Part shown: in pieces, positions 25,827 through 38,070 of the stretch
Numbering within the stretch: position 1 is the first letter of the stretch
Layout: the number at the start of each line of letters is the position of its first letter
Assembly: GCA_037903355.1 (NCBI GenBank)
Contig: JBAJFE010000060.1
Span: forward strand, 434,001-498,000
Length of the DNA stretch: 64,000 nucleotides
Direction of reading: 5' to 3'
From: Trichuris trichiura
Lineage: Eukaryota; Nematoda; Enoplea; Trichinellida; Trichuridae
Program-made: the position numbers and the translations under genes
Notes under the pieces: model-generated
What the model saw: only the letters and a program-made list of their open reading frames with translations
What the model was told of the DNA's origin: nothing
The model's database searches: none

Positions 25827-27222
25827 TTACTCGATCGTTATTATTTCCACAAGTTTTTCTTCCCTGCGAACACGATTCTGTTTTTTCTTAGTCGTCTTCT
25901 CTCCTCGTCGGATTCGTTCACATCGGTTTTCAACGTTGTGCTGTTCATTTCGAATTTCATTTATCATTCGGTGCACACCGACATGTGCTCGGCCGACTAA
26001 GTTTTCCCATCTGCTGTGCCATGCCTCAACATTGTTTTGGGTACGCGACATTCTATTCAGGACGCAGCGATGCACGGACCATAAATTCAGCGGAGACATC
26101 GGTGACGACCGTACGCATGTACCATTGCGCAGCCTTCTCCTTACCTTACCCCTTACGAAAGTTGCATCGAACCATTCTGACAGTTTAGCGGTTTCGATTG
26201 ATATGCTGTCCTTTATTTCGTCATAAGCTTCCGGAATTTCCTCTGGTCGAAGGAAAGGCAAAGCGAACAAGTACTTAATTTTTGACCTTAAGCTTGCGTC
26301 CGTGTTGTATCGTGCAGATAATCCATACGACTGTACTTTCCGCCAAATACACTGTGAAAAATGGAAGTAACAGACTGAGTTTTCAACGCCTTCAAAAGTG
26401 CTTCTACAAGCGTTGATGACGGCCAGCTCTAAGTCTGTCATTATGATTGACGGTGACAATTGGAATCCATTTTCTATTGCAGAATCAGAGAGATCTTCAA
26501 ACAATCGCTTGTAAAGTGCCTCTCGTTTTCCAGTCATTATTGCGTAAATGAGCGGAAACGTCGTCTGCTTGTCCTGACCGACAGGAGCATGGATCGTATA
26601 CAGCTGATAAAACATAGTTCTGTACTGTCTTGAAAGTGCCGTCCATTACCCAATAAGAGGCATTTGCAAGCTTCTGAAGATTGTCTGCAGTTGCAAAAAT
26701 AAGTAGTCTTCCTTCGGGAATGCTTGTATCTTTAATCATGAATGGCCGTCCATCTAATGTGCTTCCCAACTGCGCAAGAACATTAAAGTTTGCTAGCGTT
26801 GTTGGTTCCGGTGGTCGTTGAGCTCGTCGTACTCTTTTCACTATTTGCCGCAATGCATCCGACGATGGTAAAGACGCGGCCACATCCAATGAACAAGAAG
26901 TTGTGCATGACTGAATTATCTGGCAAGGCAAATCCCTGCCACTTCGCGCCGCAGTCTTAACTTCTTCAATAACTTTCAGGACGCCTGCCCCATTTGGATT
27001 TGGCACGTGGTTGTGGTCCGCAAATGTAACCAGTAGGTGCTGTCCATCTGAAAGTCTCCTACTAACTGCCCGACCACGACAGTACAATGTTTTTCTGCTG
27101 TCGCATGACCAGTAGTAACGATCTCCAGAGCATCTATCCTTCATGAACAAGTATCCTCGCGCACTTAGCTTATCGCCACCTCTCGCAGAACGAACTGTCT
27201 CACAAATTTCTTCCATACTCAT
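25827..27222 (-). pseudogene. MULE transposase with N-terminal FLYWCH zinc finger, one frameshift
   Basis: Reading starts at the ATG at 27222 (MSMEEICETV). An N-terminal FLYWCH domain follows (residues about 20-75, with YYWSCDS, LYCRGR and the terminal HNH histidines). Then comes the MULE DDE domain: first Asp in YWVMDGTF, second Asp in SIIMTDLELAV followed by the C2H motif VCYFHFSQ, and the catalytic Glu in NNVEAWHSRW. The protein is split: the upstream frame runs to 26497 and the downstream frame takes over near 26615, just after DGTFKT. A single-base indel near 26620 explains this, since the family sequence continues directly across the shift. All three catalytic residues remain. The C terminus is Lys/Arg-rich and ends at TAA. 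It would bind its own termini and cut and paste in the nucleus. A sequencing error in this copy cannot be excluded. Confidence 0.85.
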
Positions 27223-27317
27223 AAACAAAAAACGGATGAACTTCCGCAAATCAGCTACAGCAGCAAATGATTACCCTCAGCAAGCCATTCGTTTATATAA
27301 GCACGTTCTGACCCTAA

Positions 27318-27642
27318 ACGGTCATTTGAGACAAATTGCTGATTCCTGGAATTGCATTTTCCAGGAAATTACATTTCCGAGAATTAGCTAATAATTACCC
27401 TCAGCAAGCCATACCTATATATGTGTGCACATTCTGACCCTAAACGAACATTTGAGGCAAATAGCCATTCCGGAAATGAATTTCCGGCAAATGACCATTC
27501 GGATAAATAAACGTCCGGCAGACGTACCTTCAGGCTAATGATCATTCGGCAACTGACCATTCAGGCAAGTGGCCTATCCGGCAAGCGACCGTTCGGCAAA
27601 TGACCGTCCGGCAAATAACCGTACGGGAAATGAACGTCTCCC
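27318..27642. repeat. Minisatellite-like subterminal array of the MULE (right end)
   Basis: About ten degenerate copies of a roughly 16-bp unit, GGCAAATGACCRTTC(C), are arranged head to tail, clearest at 27460-27640. The same unit appears in inverted orientation at about 25525-25600 at the opposite end. A larger duplicated block (TTACCCTCAGCAAGCCAT) occurs at about 27270 and 27394. Such arrays commonly serve as multiple transposase-binding sites and can expand or contract. Confidence 0.75.
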
Positions 27643-28066
27643 GTTAGATTGTACTTGATTTTTTACAATGTACTGTACCATTCGAAACAGCAAAAAGTGT
27701 TTTACCAATTCGACGAATTTAAATTGTTTTCAGCCAGAATCAAAGAAGTGCGTTTGATGAATTTGCTGAATATTATCTTTCGTTAGCGTATAGCAAAAAA
27801 TCAACAAACTTCTTAAGTATACGTCGCAGGAATAAAATGTGCAACTATATTTTGCTTGAAAACAACAAATAAATTAGATTTAGACCATTTCAAGTTGTTT
27901 CCATTGCAAAACTTTGTCATTTTCACGGCAAAGACATAAAAGCCTGCCAAAAGCACGATCACGTCGTTTGAACTTAGGAAAGTTTAACAAGAGCGGATTA
28001 TACACTCCCGTCCATAAAGAGTTAAGTCATATCAACCATTGAAAAACGAATTTTGCCTTGGAACGG

Positions 28067-28642
28067 ATGGTAAGAAGCATTTATGTTGTCAGTGCTTACG
28101 CCTATTCCAACACCCTATTAACCACAGGGAAAACAAGTGACATCAAAATTTTACGAAAGGTGGAAACTTGCTATCTTATTTTGCAAAGTCGATGTCGATA
28201 CCGTCCTCCCACTCCAACTTGCAAAAACAAAAGGGCAATCTGCTTAACTCGTGTTGACGCTTTAAGAGTTGCACAACTGCTGATTGTAGTGTTAATTTAC
28301 GGTAGCACCCGTTTGACCGCTGAGAATGGGTCAAAAGTGAACCCGAAAGCTCTGGAAAATAAAATCAGTCTTCCTAAAATTGACTCCGCTTATGAACCCG
28401 TTACTGAATCATTCTCATACGGAACTGTAAGAGCAAACAGACGAAAATGGTTGAAAAACGGTTTATTCCCAGTTGAGTGTAACAAAACCGAATCAAGTAC
28501 GATTCTCGATTCAATCTTGTTACGATCAATGGGGAATAAACTGTTTTTCAGCCACTTCCATCAATTACGACGAGCCGTTATGAAAAGAACGTACACCTTC
28601 GAAACTTTACAGCAAACAATGATTAAAATGCGGAAAATTTAA
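28067..28642 (+). CDS. Hypothetical ORF of 191 codons, unrecognised
   Basis: An open frame from ATG at 28067 to TAA at 28642. It has a central hydrophobic stretch (AQLLIVVLIYG) and a basic C terminus. About a fifth of it (28443-28558) is made of the two arms of a foldback repeat, which is odd for a conserved protein. No family is recognised and no splice-supported extension was found. It is about as likely to be a chance frame as a gene. Confidence 0.2.
   Translation: MVRSIYVVSAYAYSNTLLTTGKTSDIKILRKVETCYLILQSRCRYRPPTPTCKNKRAICLTRVDALRVAQLLIVVLIYGSTRLTAENGSKVNPKALENKISLPKIDSAYEPVTESFSYGTVRANRRKWLKNGLFPVECNKTESSTILDSILLRSMGNKLFFSHFHQLRRAVMKRTYTFETLQQTMIKMRKI
28443..28558. repeat. Nearly loop-less inverted repeat, 57-bp arms
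   Basis: Arms 28443-28499 and 28502-28558 pair at roughly 80%, with one small offset. The matched cores are TTGAAAAACGGTTTATTCCC on the left and its near reverse complement around 28531-28552. The centre has almost no spacer. It is consistent with a small foldback element or a long hairpin RNA. Confidence 0.75.
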
Positions 28643-29983
28643 ATATGCAACGAGTGCACGCCATGATAAAGCACGCGAACGACGTGTAATCGTTCAAGTG
28701 TTTCAATGTAATCACAGAGACGGTTACAAATTTGTTTATGGTTGAACTTCGACCCCTGATTGACTTTCACTTGTCAGTAAGCGAAATTGGTTAGCTGTAA
28801 ACAGACGTCGTGTAAAATAGACTTTTAAGGGAGAAAAGTCACCAGCACGCTTTAACCATTTCATAACTAGTGCACGTTCACTAACAGCAGGAAAAATTAT
28901 AACCATTCATATCGTCTACAGATTGAGAATGAAAAATAGAATACGATTTTCGTATTATATCGACGTTGGTAATGTTAAGAGTGTTTGATAAAGTTCGAGC
29001 TTGCAATGCCAATAATTTCTAAAAGCCCTCGCAGAATTTCTTAAAAGTCCTTGGGAAGATGCATAGTGCCTATGCTCGTACGAAAGCTAACAAACTAATG
29101 ATGCGGTCAAAGTAGCCTGTCGCATTACAATTACCGTAAACAGACCAAATGCTACGGAAAAGGAAACTACTTTCCGCCTTTCGGAAAAAAAGTTAACGGA
29201 AGGAATAAACAACTGACGTTGAATAAGGGACAACCAAGTTGCATTCATCAACGCGTCAATGTGTGGTCAATTAAATAAGCTGAAAAAAGACAAGATCAAT
29301 TCCATTTACGCTAGTCAATTTCGTAAAAGAATTGTTCAAGACAATGCTTAAATGATTGTTTCAGTTTTTGCTCACAGTTAAGGCAAAAATAGTTCCTGCC
29401 CAATTTATCGCAGTTTTGCTTTGTTTATACAGTTCTATCTGTATACCTAATGCATTTGTTAGATGTTAAGAAACGTGACGGCTTCCAAACGCACTACTTT
29501 TTTGCTAGCCATCTGAACCTGCGCATTATTTAGCATTTATACCTGCGACTGTCAGCGGATTCACATGGTAAATTGATATGTGAAATACAGCAGAAAATCT
29601 CTTATTCGGAATTTTTTTCTAGCATCCTCACGCCACAAAAAAAACTTCCTCCGTGATATGCAATACTAAATTTCCAAACGACATTTAAGTTTCCAAAATA
29701 TGGCTGCTGTTAACGAAACAAACGGAGTTGGGAGAAACGTTTAAGAAATTATTTGGAATGCATAAACCTCCTCTACAGACTTCGCATTTACTAATCACCG
29801 AAAACTCTTATAAAATTCCCTTTTTTCTGCATGCTAACCGTCTGTAGTTGTCTCCCGAAAATCTTACAGTTTTTGCCCTCTTTCCTCCTCCTCATTACTT
29901 TTGCAATTAAAACGAATAAACTCTCTAGGCGGAACAGTCAACTCTTCCCAATAACTAATAAATAATCCCTAATAACTGCACAC

Positions 29984-29986
<3 letters not shown>

Positions 29987-30014
<28 letters not shown>
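29987..30014. repeat. (TA)n microsatellite
   Basis: Fourteen consecutive TA units immediately precede the CAGTAAAACC start of the next element, consistent with insertion of a TA-targeting transposon into or beside the run. Confidence 0.9.
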
Positions 30015-30017
<3 letters not shown>

Positions 30018-30389
30018 TAAAACCCCGTAATTCGCAGAGAATGCGTTCTAATCCCCCACGAATTTTGGACGGGCTACGAACAAAGACCTATAAACGCTTG
30101 TCTTCATACGTTAAACACATCAAACAAATTAAACTGTCAGGTGATAAACAGTATAGTACTGTAACGTACACGGTAAATGAATATACGCAGCAAGGTTTCA
30201 TCTAAGGGTTCACAGAAAACACAAGTCTTAGTTCCTATCAGTCACATATTTACAGTAAGAGAAGTGCAATTAAGTTTCACAAACATAAGTGACTTGTTTA
30301 CGCTTAAGCTTAGGGTAAACAGGAGCAAAAAAAATCTGTGAATTCATGAAGCCGCGAATTCAAAACCGCAAATTTGCGAGGTTTTGTTG
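30015..30389. mobile_element. Decayed pogo/Tigger-like element
   Basis: It starts CAGTAAAACCCCGTAATTCG after a TA run and ends GCAAATTTGCGAGGTTTTGTTG. The termini are degenerate inverted repeats of the CAGTAAAACCTCG type, with repeated GAATTC/CGCGAATTC motifs near the right end. The right side lacks an obvious TA, so the boundary is approximate. No functional transposase frame remains in the 375 bp. Confidence 0.6.
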
Positions 30390-30672
30390 CACTTAAATGC
30401 GTAACGCTTTAAATCAGTTTCACAGTTCTCATCTTACAGAAACAGTTTTTTTAATTTATCAAAAATTTCATCAAACTTTCAGGATACTGCTGATCCCGTC
30501 TTCATTGCGAGAGTATCCTGCACACGTCCGCTCAAGAGCTTTCCAAATATGGGATTTTCTGCTGTACATTAATGAGAGTTGTCTTAAAAGATGCCACGGT
30601 AACCCTCTTTACTAGCACGGAATGTACGACGGGTACGCCCAAAGCATGGCTTTTTTTATGAGCAGGTTTCGT

Positions 30673-30821
30673 ACTCTGTTACAGTATGACAGCCTTTTTT
30701 GGTTAATCATTTATTAAATGACGGAACTCACAGAGATCTGAAGAAGAAATGCAGTGAGCTATAAAAAACGGAGGAATAATGAGTAATTAACCAAAAACGG
30801 TCAGTTACACCGTAACAAAGT
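30673..30821. mobile_element. Small inverted-repeat element (MITE-like)
   Basis: The left end ACTCTGTTACAGTATGAC and onward through TTTTTTGGTTAAT is the imperfect reverse complement (about 75-80% over 40 bp) of the right end running through ATTAACCAAAAACGGTCAG to GTAACAAAGT. The interior is short and noncoding. The target duplication is not clear. It resembles a Tc1/mariner-type MITE. Confidence 0.6.
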
Positions 30822-32271
30822 GGGAGGATATTTAACTATCTACAGCAAAACGCTTTTGATACGTTCGGTATTTTAGAAAATGCAACAGATGCTGCAATGT
30901 CAAGTTAACAACTTAAGAAGAAGGATAAAATGGACGCATGGAGCTCAGACAAATAGACGGTTTATATGACTTACTTTTCTACGCCCGCCAATGGACAGAG
31001 CCACATAACAGGGAACATGTGCGCAATGTCAACTAGTCGATGAAACATTTTTCGCTTTACGCATAACACATCGGCTGAAATGGTAGTCAACGGATACAAT
31101 TACCCAACAGCAAAAAGCGGTCATATCCATTTAACTATGGAACCACTGTTGATTCAACTGAAGTCCGACACAAGCACAAAAAACGTGCACCACTACCTGT
31201 CGCAAGAAAAAGAAAAAAAAGACCACGAAAAATATGAAACAATAATAATGCACAGAAGAAAGCACAACAAAGACGTCAAGATAAAACGCGGAAAGCGCGA
31301 CAGTTCGTCGTCGGCGCAACAGACAGAAGTTTACTTCCATTCGCGGATACAGACAATTTTTCAAAAGCTGCCGCCGACTCGCTGCAGCTTCTTAAACATT
31401 TTTTTAAGAAGAAAATTTTTTGAAGTTTTCTCGCGGCCCCATGGAGACAGCCAAAAAAAATTTTCGGAAAAATGGGCGAAAGGGCGGGGGGGGATGAAGT
31501 GTCCAAAAGTTTAGAATAATAACAACAGCCAATAAAGGCAATGGATGATAATGATGAGCTGAACCATTTCGCGGTGCGTGCTAACTTAGAGGACGCACAA
31601 GACATGTGCTACGCCGACAATACGGGTAAACATATATATCACGTATAAAACACCGCGTGCGCGTGGGGGAGAGAGAAAAAATAAAGAAAAGAAAAAAATA
31701 GCTTTCAACCGCATTAAGGGCAAAATAGCCGTGCAATAGTAGTAGCAGTAATACAAAGTTGGACGCAAAAGTATGAACATCTACGGTGCGTATCAGACAG
31801 TACAGTCTACGGTGTATCAGCAAGTTTCCCGCTGTGCACGAGCAAAGTAGAAGTCGTCGTCTTATCGCAAGGTATAATGATGGAATGGCCCGTTTCCAAC
31901 AGGGAAAATAAAAAGGACAAAAGGGGGCAGTAGACGGCAGACAAAACCTTCCATTCACTCTACTAGAAAAGCTGTAGTGTCAAAAATAGGTCGGTACTTA
32001 TTCTCTTTGCGGACCCTTGGCGCGAGAATAAGGAGAAAAACAAAAAATGTCATCCGAACAGTAGAAACATACGGATACAGCCAAACTGTGGGCAATGGGG
32101 TCAACGGTCGCATATCAAAGCTTCAAATAAGAGGAGGAGGAGGAGGAGGAAAAATAAGAAGAAAAAGAAAAAGATAGAAAGAGACACCATTGGACATCAC
32201 GGATAGAAAGAGAGAGACGCTCGATCTTTGTTGGGCTGAAATAGCGAAACCGGAGCGCGCATTAATGTGCT

Positions 32272-35200
32272 TCAGTATTTTCGACGTGGAATCACTTTGT
32301 TTCCGCCAAAACCTTTTTGTCCAGCGTCACCGGGGTGTTGTACCCCAGCTACAGTCTGATGTTGATGAACAATTCCGCCAACAGCCGTCGACTTCGCGCT
32401 TGCGTAACCACTGTAGCCGCGAGAACAATCCGACGCACCAAGTAAATCATCATATACTGCAAATAAAATAATGCCCACTTATTGAATTGCTAACGTCAAT
32501 GGCAACAACCTGCTGGGTTGTACATGGCTTGAGAAAAGGGTGACAAGCCTGGTTTTGGTGCCACCGAAGTGGCAACCGTCGAAGCAGCTGTATTAGCCAT
32601 ACTGGGCATCTGTAATGACTACGATAGATTCATATAGAATAGTCTATCTATTTTATACTTATACATTTACGTGCTCGCTTACCACAAAAGGAGGGAACGC
32701 ATAGGGATGCTGCAGTTGAGTCATCACTGAGAATGGCGGGAACGGTCCGAGTCCCATAAGAGCGGCTGCCTGTTGGGCAGCAGCGTTGCTGGTTCCAGTG
32801 GAGCCAGCAAAGGCGGCTGCATGCGGAGGACCCTGAGCAGCGGTCGGCACCGCTGCCAAGCTTACATTCGACATTCCCGCCAAATTGTTCGAGTCGATAC
32901 GCCCCATTGACGCCTTATATTCACCTCCTAAAAAATAAACGGTCAATATATAGATATGGACAGCTTGAAGGGATTTCAAGAAAAAAATGGAATACCCATT
33001 TCTCGACCGCTGGTCAAAGACGAAGCTGCCATAGATGGCGGCAATTGACTCAGCGAGTTGATATCGAATGCATTGTTGAAAACCAAATTTGGGGCGGGGA
33101 AATAACCAAGAGAATTCAGATTCATTTGATCGTACAGACCCTGCGTAAACAAACAACTATGCATAGCAGAATGACTAGTCACTCATTCAACCATATAAGG
33201 AGGTAAGCCGGGCGGGATGGCCGTAGGTTGGTAAGCAGCCAAAGGATTGAATGGTGCAGAAGTGGTCTGATAGTGAGTAGGCCGATTTGTTCCTAAAAAA
33301 AATTATTTGCACCGTTCATCTTCTTAGCTTTTTACATTTGGCTTACGCTTACCGCTAGAACCGGTGAACGTCTTGTATCCCATAGCGTTAGGATCTCTGG
33401 CGCTGTTATACTGATTCAACAATAAAGGTATACTCTAAAAAATTCATGTTTTATAAATGTTAATTATAGTTTTTTTTGTATGCGTACCGGTTGACGAATA
33501 CATCCGTCAATCATTTGCGTATGACTGACGGCTACATTTCCAATGGGTCGACCGACCGAGCTTGAATTGGTCGATGGCGCCTCGGCGAGAGGATAACCTA
33601 AAAGAAAAAACATTAATGACGAAAAGAAAGCGACAATCAAACGAGGACAACCACCGCCGTTAATGGACGAACCCGTATAGACATGGCCGTTGGTCTTCCA
33701 GTCAAATTGAGACGGACAATTTAGCGCTGCTTAGAAAGAAAAAAGGAAAAATAATTAATCAATGAGCAGCGACGACGAAAAAACGCGCGTTGCAGCGGGA
33801 TGAGAGAAACCCCATCACATCAGTGTACAATTGACCAAATATTTTCGATTGGCAAATGGCTCACCTCCTTTCTGCACATTTGACGTGTCGTGCTCACTTT
33901 TGGAAACGCCGCTGTGGAACGACGTGGAAACTTCGGGTCGAATCTTGGTCGCTGATAGTAACGGACCGCCACCCATAACTGCAGAAGGTGTCACAGCTGA
34001 ATTGCTTTGAACAGGCGAAGCAGCGGCTGTACCAAAAGTGGCAGCCGTTTCAGCCGATGCGGGACGTTGCGAACCAAGAAGCACTCCGCCCGATTGCGAA
34101 GGGTGCATCCTTAAAATAAGTAACATTTCTTCAACACTGAAAACCTCAATTGTACGCAACAGCACTAAATTCAGTCGGTTACAACATTCTAAATGGGGTC
34201 GCCTTTTGGAAGCATTAATTTCAATACCTCCAACAAAGACTACACATTTTGATAGGAAAATTATTTTTTTTTCAGCAGCGTAATATTTTAGAGTGGTCAG
34301 CAGAAATAACAGAATACATCCTACTCGTTAACGGCTGGCTGGCAGCTCTGCGACGTTCTATAGTCCATCAGTTTGGACGAAGGCGCACTGGGACCAATGC
34401 TCGTACCGCGATTGCCAACGTTCATCTCCTGCATCTTATTTTCCATATTTCCCACGTAGTTGCTCGGCATTTGACCCACGGGACGCTGCAAACACAACTA
34501 TGCATACAAGAAATCAAGACAACAAACCAAAAGCAACCAATTAAAAATGACGCAAGAACTTGATTGCTACAGTAAGAGGAAAGTATAAAAATTTAAATTA
34601 CGGACGCAAAAAAAGAACAATAATTTGTCTTTCATTGATAATAGACGGCAATTCTCCGCGGTCCTTTTTCACGAGTGAAACTGCATCACCAACTTCCGAG
34701 CTGTCCTATTTTGTCGACATTGTTTGCCTTATAAAATAACTTCAACATCTAACATTGGAGAGCACAGAAAAGTCTTTTGCAAAAGCAGATTTCAAAACTG
34801 TCGATGATGCAAAGTTAACTGAATGAAAATAACACTGCTATGATTACAAATGAGCTTTCTTCCCGAAAACTAAAAAAATTCACGTCAGCTCGTTGATACA
34901 CCCACAGGTCGAGTGTCGGCGATTCATAAACGTACAACAACAGCTCATTATGTATTCTGCAGTGACGATGGCTGTTCAGATCGTTGTGCAAACATTGATG
35001 CATCAGCGTAGCAACCGGTTGGTCCCAAAAAGGGTCCATTGAATAGAAAAGCATATTTTCAACAAAGCAATACACCATTAACCAATATGAAACATATTTA
35101 TTACTAAAAGCGCAAGTTCTCTCCTTTTCCGGTCATAGTTAAGACGACACTAAACGTGCTGTACAATTACGTACGTGCGCATGCGTTTATTTATTTACTT

Positions 35201-38070
35201 TCGCATGCGTGCAACAGTCACGTTTTCAGATCGCCCACGTTTGCGCAATGAAATAACCAGTATTTACGCAAAAAACATTTGGAAAATCCATTCCACAAAG
35301 ATACTATTATGCTTTGGTGCATGAATAGATAGTATTTTTTAAAACCAAATAATACGTCTCATGTATTACGTCGACTACTCTGACGTTATACACTACGGAC
35401 GGGCAATTTTAAGGAAAAATACGTTACAGGCCAAAAATGGAAGATACTTTTACACTCAATGACGGAAGGACAAGATGACAAGCTCTTACGTTCTATAGTT
35501 GCAATTCAGTCTATGAATTAGGTGGGAGTAAATATTCAAATAGTGACGTAACACTAAAGGCAATTTTGGGAAAAATGCGACAATCACTGACGATCAATAA
35601 ACGACACTGTCAACCGGCAGCTTTAACAGTTCGAGGAAATAGTAATGGAAGGCATTCGCGAGCAAAACTTTGATAGGAAAAAGTACAATTTTAAATAGGA
35701 AAAGCTTAAATCGATTCGCTCAACAGCAAGCACATGCGCTAATTAAACTGCAATGAAAGGCATTAACGCTCTTCAAAAAAATAGTAAATAAATGAAAATT
35801 ACACTCGCTGTGAGAACATAATTAATCGACAGGTCGTCTTTTGATCAACTAAGCTTAATCTTCGTACAATAAGTTTTACAAATGCACCTTTTTTAAAAGT
35901 ATTAATGTACTATAGAGAGAACTAACAATAAGCGTCCTTCCAACTTATAAGCGTCCTTCCACTTATGGAAACTATGATGTTTATTATTGGCGTTATCGTT
36001 GCTTACTTGTTGTCGGGCAAGCATATCGTTGACGCGCATGTTGGACAACTCTTCGTGCAAGCAGCTAAACCGCTCTTGAGTAAGCGATTCGGGTGTTTTC
36101 GCTATCTGAAACGCATTATAAATTTACTGATCAGTCCAGCGAATAGAGTGAAGCAAAAGGCAGCTATTACTCCAAGTTCGTTCTTCAGAACATCCGTTGC
36201 CTCTTTGTCCCAAAGCGTTTGTTCGGCGGAGGTAAAAGTGCCTTTCACCCTTCCGTCAGCAACGTGTGACGCTGCGTACGGCGTGCTGCTGGGTTCTCTA
36301 AAAAAAAACAAATGTACGCGAGGAAGCGTATAGAATTTTTTTTTGTGTAATGTATACTTTTCTTGCTGCGACTTTGGCGGACCCGTAGATATGATCTTCG
36401 ATGGTTCAACTGCGTGAGCAAAGCTATGAACGTCGTCGGAGGTAACTGATTCCTTGTGCACTCCTCTACTAGCCGTAAACTCCTTTGGACCATGCAGCTA
36501 AGATATTACGGACGAATGAAAGTACTTACAAAAAGAAAAATGGTAACACAAAATTACCCATTCTTCCTGTTCGACTTCGGTCCAATCGTCGTATGTCCAC
36601 AGGTTCAATTTCTCATCATTAGCCGCAGCTTCGGCTGGTGCACCCAACGATACGCCTTCCGCCATCGAGTTATCCCATGTGTTATTGGCGGAACGCCAAA
36701 TATCTGCATGGCCTTGCCCGTTACTTCCTCTATTGAGCGACATACGTGCTTCCCAGGCTAAAGCGGTAACTAATACTACATTGACAACAAGTAATTGAAA
36801 AGAGCTTGTTACCGTTGAACTTCTCTTCATTACGACCTCTTGAGTGAAATGTCGTCCGACGACCGCCAAACCTGGCACAAACACTAAGTTATATAAAAGC
36901 TTATTTATAGGCAAAAGCAATGCTCACCTGCGACCGCGACCATCAGCAGGTCGCCGACGCCCACCGGATACCCGGCTAGTGGCACGTTCCCGCGCTGACC
37001 TTCGATTGGTACTCTCACTTCCTATAAAAGGAATAGACGTGGTTCACCTATGAAATATACGTTACAAATAAACCAACTTTCGCTACTACCACGTCCAAAG
37101 CCGCTTAATGATCGGCCACGACCTCTACCACGACCTCGACCACCGGCACCACCTCGCTGTTGTATCCCGTTTGTAGGCATATCCTTTAAAGGCAGTGAGC
37201 TATCGACCGTTCCAGCCTCTTCGTCTCCGGTTTGAGAAGATTTCACAATGTTTGCTTGGTTGGCAAGACCATTTGAATTGTCTGTAGCAACATTGTTACG
37301 TCGACGGTTTTTCCTCACTTCCTTGACAATCCATTCTCCCTTTAATGACATACAAGACTGTTATAGGACAAAGGGTGGAGGAGAGAGTGTAGCCAAGCTT
37401 ATGGAAAAAGATGACAACGGAAAGAGTTTCGGGCAAAGGAAAAGCAAATTGCAAAAGTTGAGATAGGACAAAAAAAGTTACTGAACAAATGCCAGCGAAT
37501 GTCAATCAAAGTGGCTGATTAACCCTGAGAAAATTGAATTGAAACAAGCGCGAAAAATAATCATTTAAACAGATCGGATGCAAGAAAATCCCGCTCGAAG
37601 ATCCCCGAATGAAATGTGCATATTTTAAATGACAACTATCGAACGGTGGACATCCGGCATTGATTGATGGGCAAAATGGCTCTGAGGGTTCTCTCACCTG
37701 CTTATCCCCTTCGAGTAAACGGTCAACTGCCTTTTCGAAATCGTTGTCGGCGTCATGTAGAGCGACAGCAGCGTCTCCCTCATCACAACCGGTTAGTTCG
37801 ACTATCTAAAAAAAAAAGTGAAAGAAGAGGAAATGATGAGTAAATGGAATTAAAAAGGATATGAAAGCCTCTTGCCTGCCGAACAATCTTTTGAAGAACG
37901 ATCGCCTCTGCCTGCGACGAATCATTCAACATCTCCGCCAGGCGCAGTTCTTCAGTAGTCGGTCTCTTGCTCTGCGTCATAATAAACGTAAAGGAAAGAG
38001 CTCAAATGGCAACGTTTTTAAAGCTTACATTTTGTTTAGCGACATCCCCGGTATCATTTTGTTTGCCCAT
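32272..38070 (-). CDS. lig: Lingerer/UBAP2-like protein (UBA domain, RGG region)
   Basis: Twenty exons can be traced with consistent phase, about 891 residues: 38070-38029, 37971-37876, 37805-37698, 37339-37078, 37021-36928, 36871-36813, 36757-36558, 36497-36358, 36297-36171, 36105-36007, 34485-34325, 34109-33865, 33729-33655, 33597-33488, 33434-33353, 33292-33192, 33140-32996, 32927-32683, 32609-32510, 32456-32272. The N terminus has a UBA-type domain (TTEELRLAEMLND, then ELTGCDEGDAAVALHDADND and FEKAVDRLLEGD). An Arg/Gly-rich region follows (GGRGRGRGRGR and more basic RGG-like repeats), then a W-rich EEW...KEFTAS motif like UBAP2L, and long Pro/Ser/Ala-rich disordered segments including IPPGLPPYM. 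The family acts in RNA granules, translation and RNA polymerase II turnover. Exon 2 uses a GC donor (AG|GCAAGA). An alternative start at 37980 is possible. Confidence 0.85.
35928..35964. repeat. Short tandem duplication (19/18 bp)
   Basis: ATAAGCGTCCTTCCAACTT is followed directly by ATAAGCGTCCTTCCACTT. A related GCGCCTTTCCACTTATAAGCG lies near 60850. It falls inside the large intron (36006-34486) of the Lingerer-type gene. Confidence 0.6.

Larger units (their letters stand above)
25516..27642 (-). mobile_element. Complete MULE DNA transposon (Mutator superfamily, Phantom-like)
   Basis: A 2,127-bp element bounded by the exact 9-bp duplication GTTAGATTG. Its ends both begin GGG when read inwards and align as inverted repeats (pattern GTTC..TT.CCG.ACGGT.AT). 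Both termini continue into arrays of a roughly 16-bp unit related to GGCAAATGACCGTTC, in opposite orientations: about 25525-25600 on the left and 27318-27642 on the right. It encodes a FLYWCH plus MULE transposase on the minus strand. FLYWCH-bearing MULEs with this architecture are described for the animal Phantom group. The intact duplication and ends suggest recent insertion, but the transposase carries a frameshift, so this copy may depend on others. Confidence 0.85.
25507..27651. repeat. 9-bp target-site duplication around the MULE
   Basis: GTTAGATTG occurs exactly at 25507-25515 and again at 27643-27651, directly abutting the GGG...CCC ends of the element. A 9-bp target duplication is typical of Mutator-superfamily transposons. 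Confidence 0.85.
28643..32271. other. Intergenic with small repeats and purine-rich tracts
   Basis: No gene is recognised. It contains a (TA)n run (29987-30014), a decayed pogo/Tigger-like element (30015-30389), an inverted-repeat element (30673-30821), and from about 31.2 to 32.2 kb strongly purine-rich plus-strand tracts, including GGA repeats near 32130-32150. These tracts lie just beyond the 3' end of the Lingerer-type gene and give frames that look artificially long. Confidence 0.5.

Noticed and set aside
25294..26226. Plus-strand frames of 86-134 codons over the MULE
   Set aside because: They are shadows of the transposase gene and its terminal repeats.
31131..32177. Several long frames on both strands
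   Set aside because: Purine/pyrimidine-biased low-complexity DNA keeps frames open; the products are Lys/Arg- or Phe/Leu-rich without motifs.
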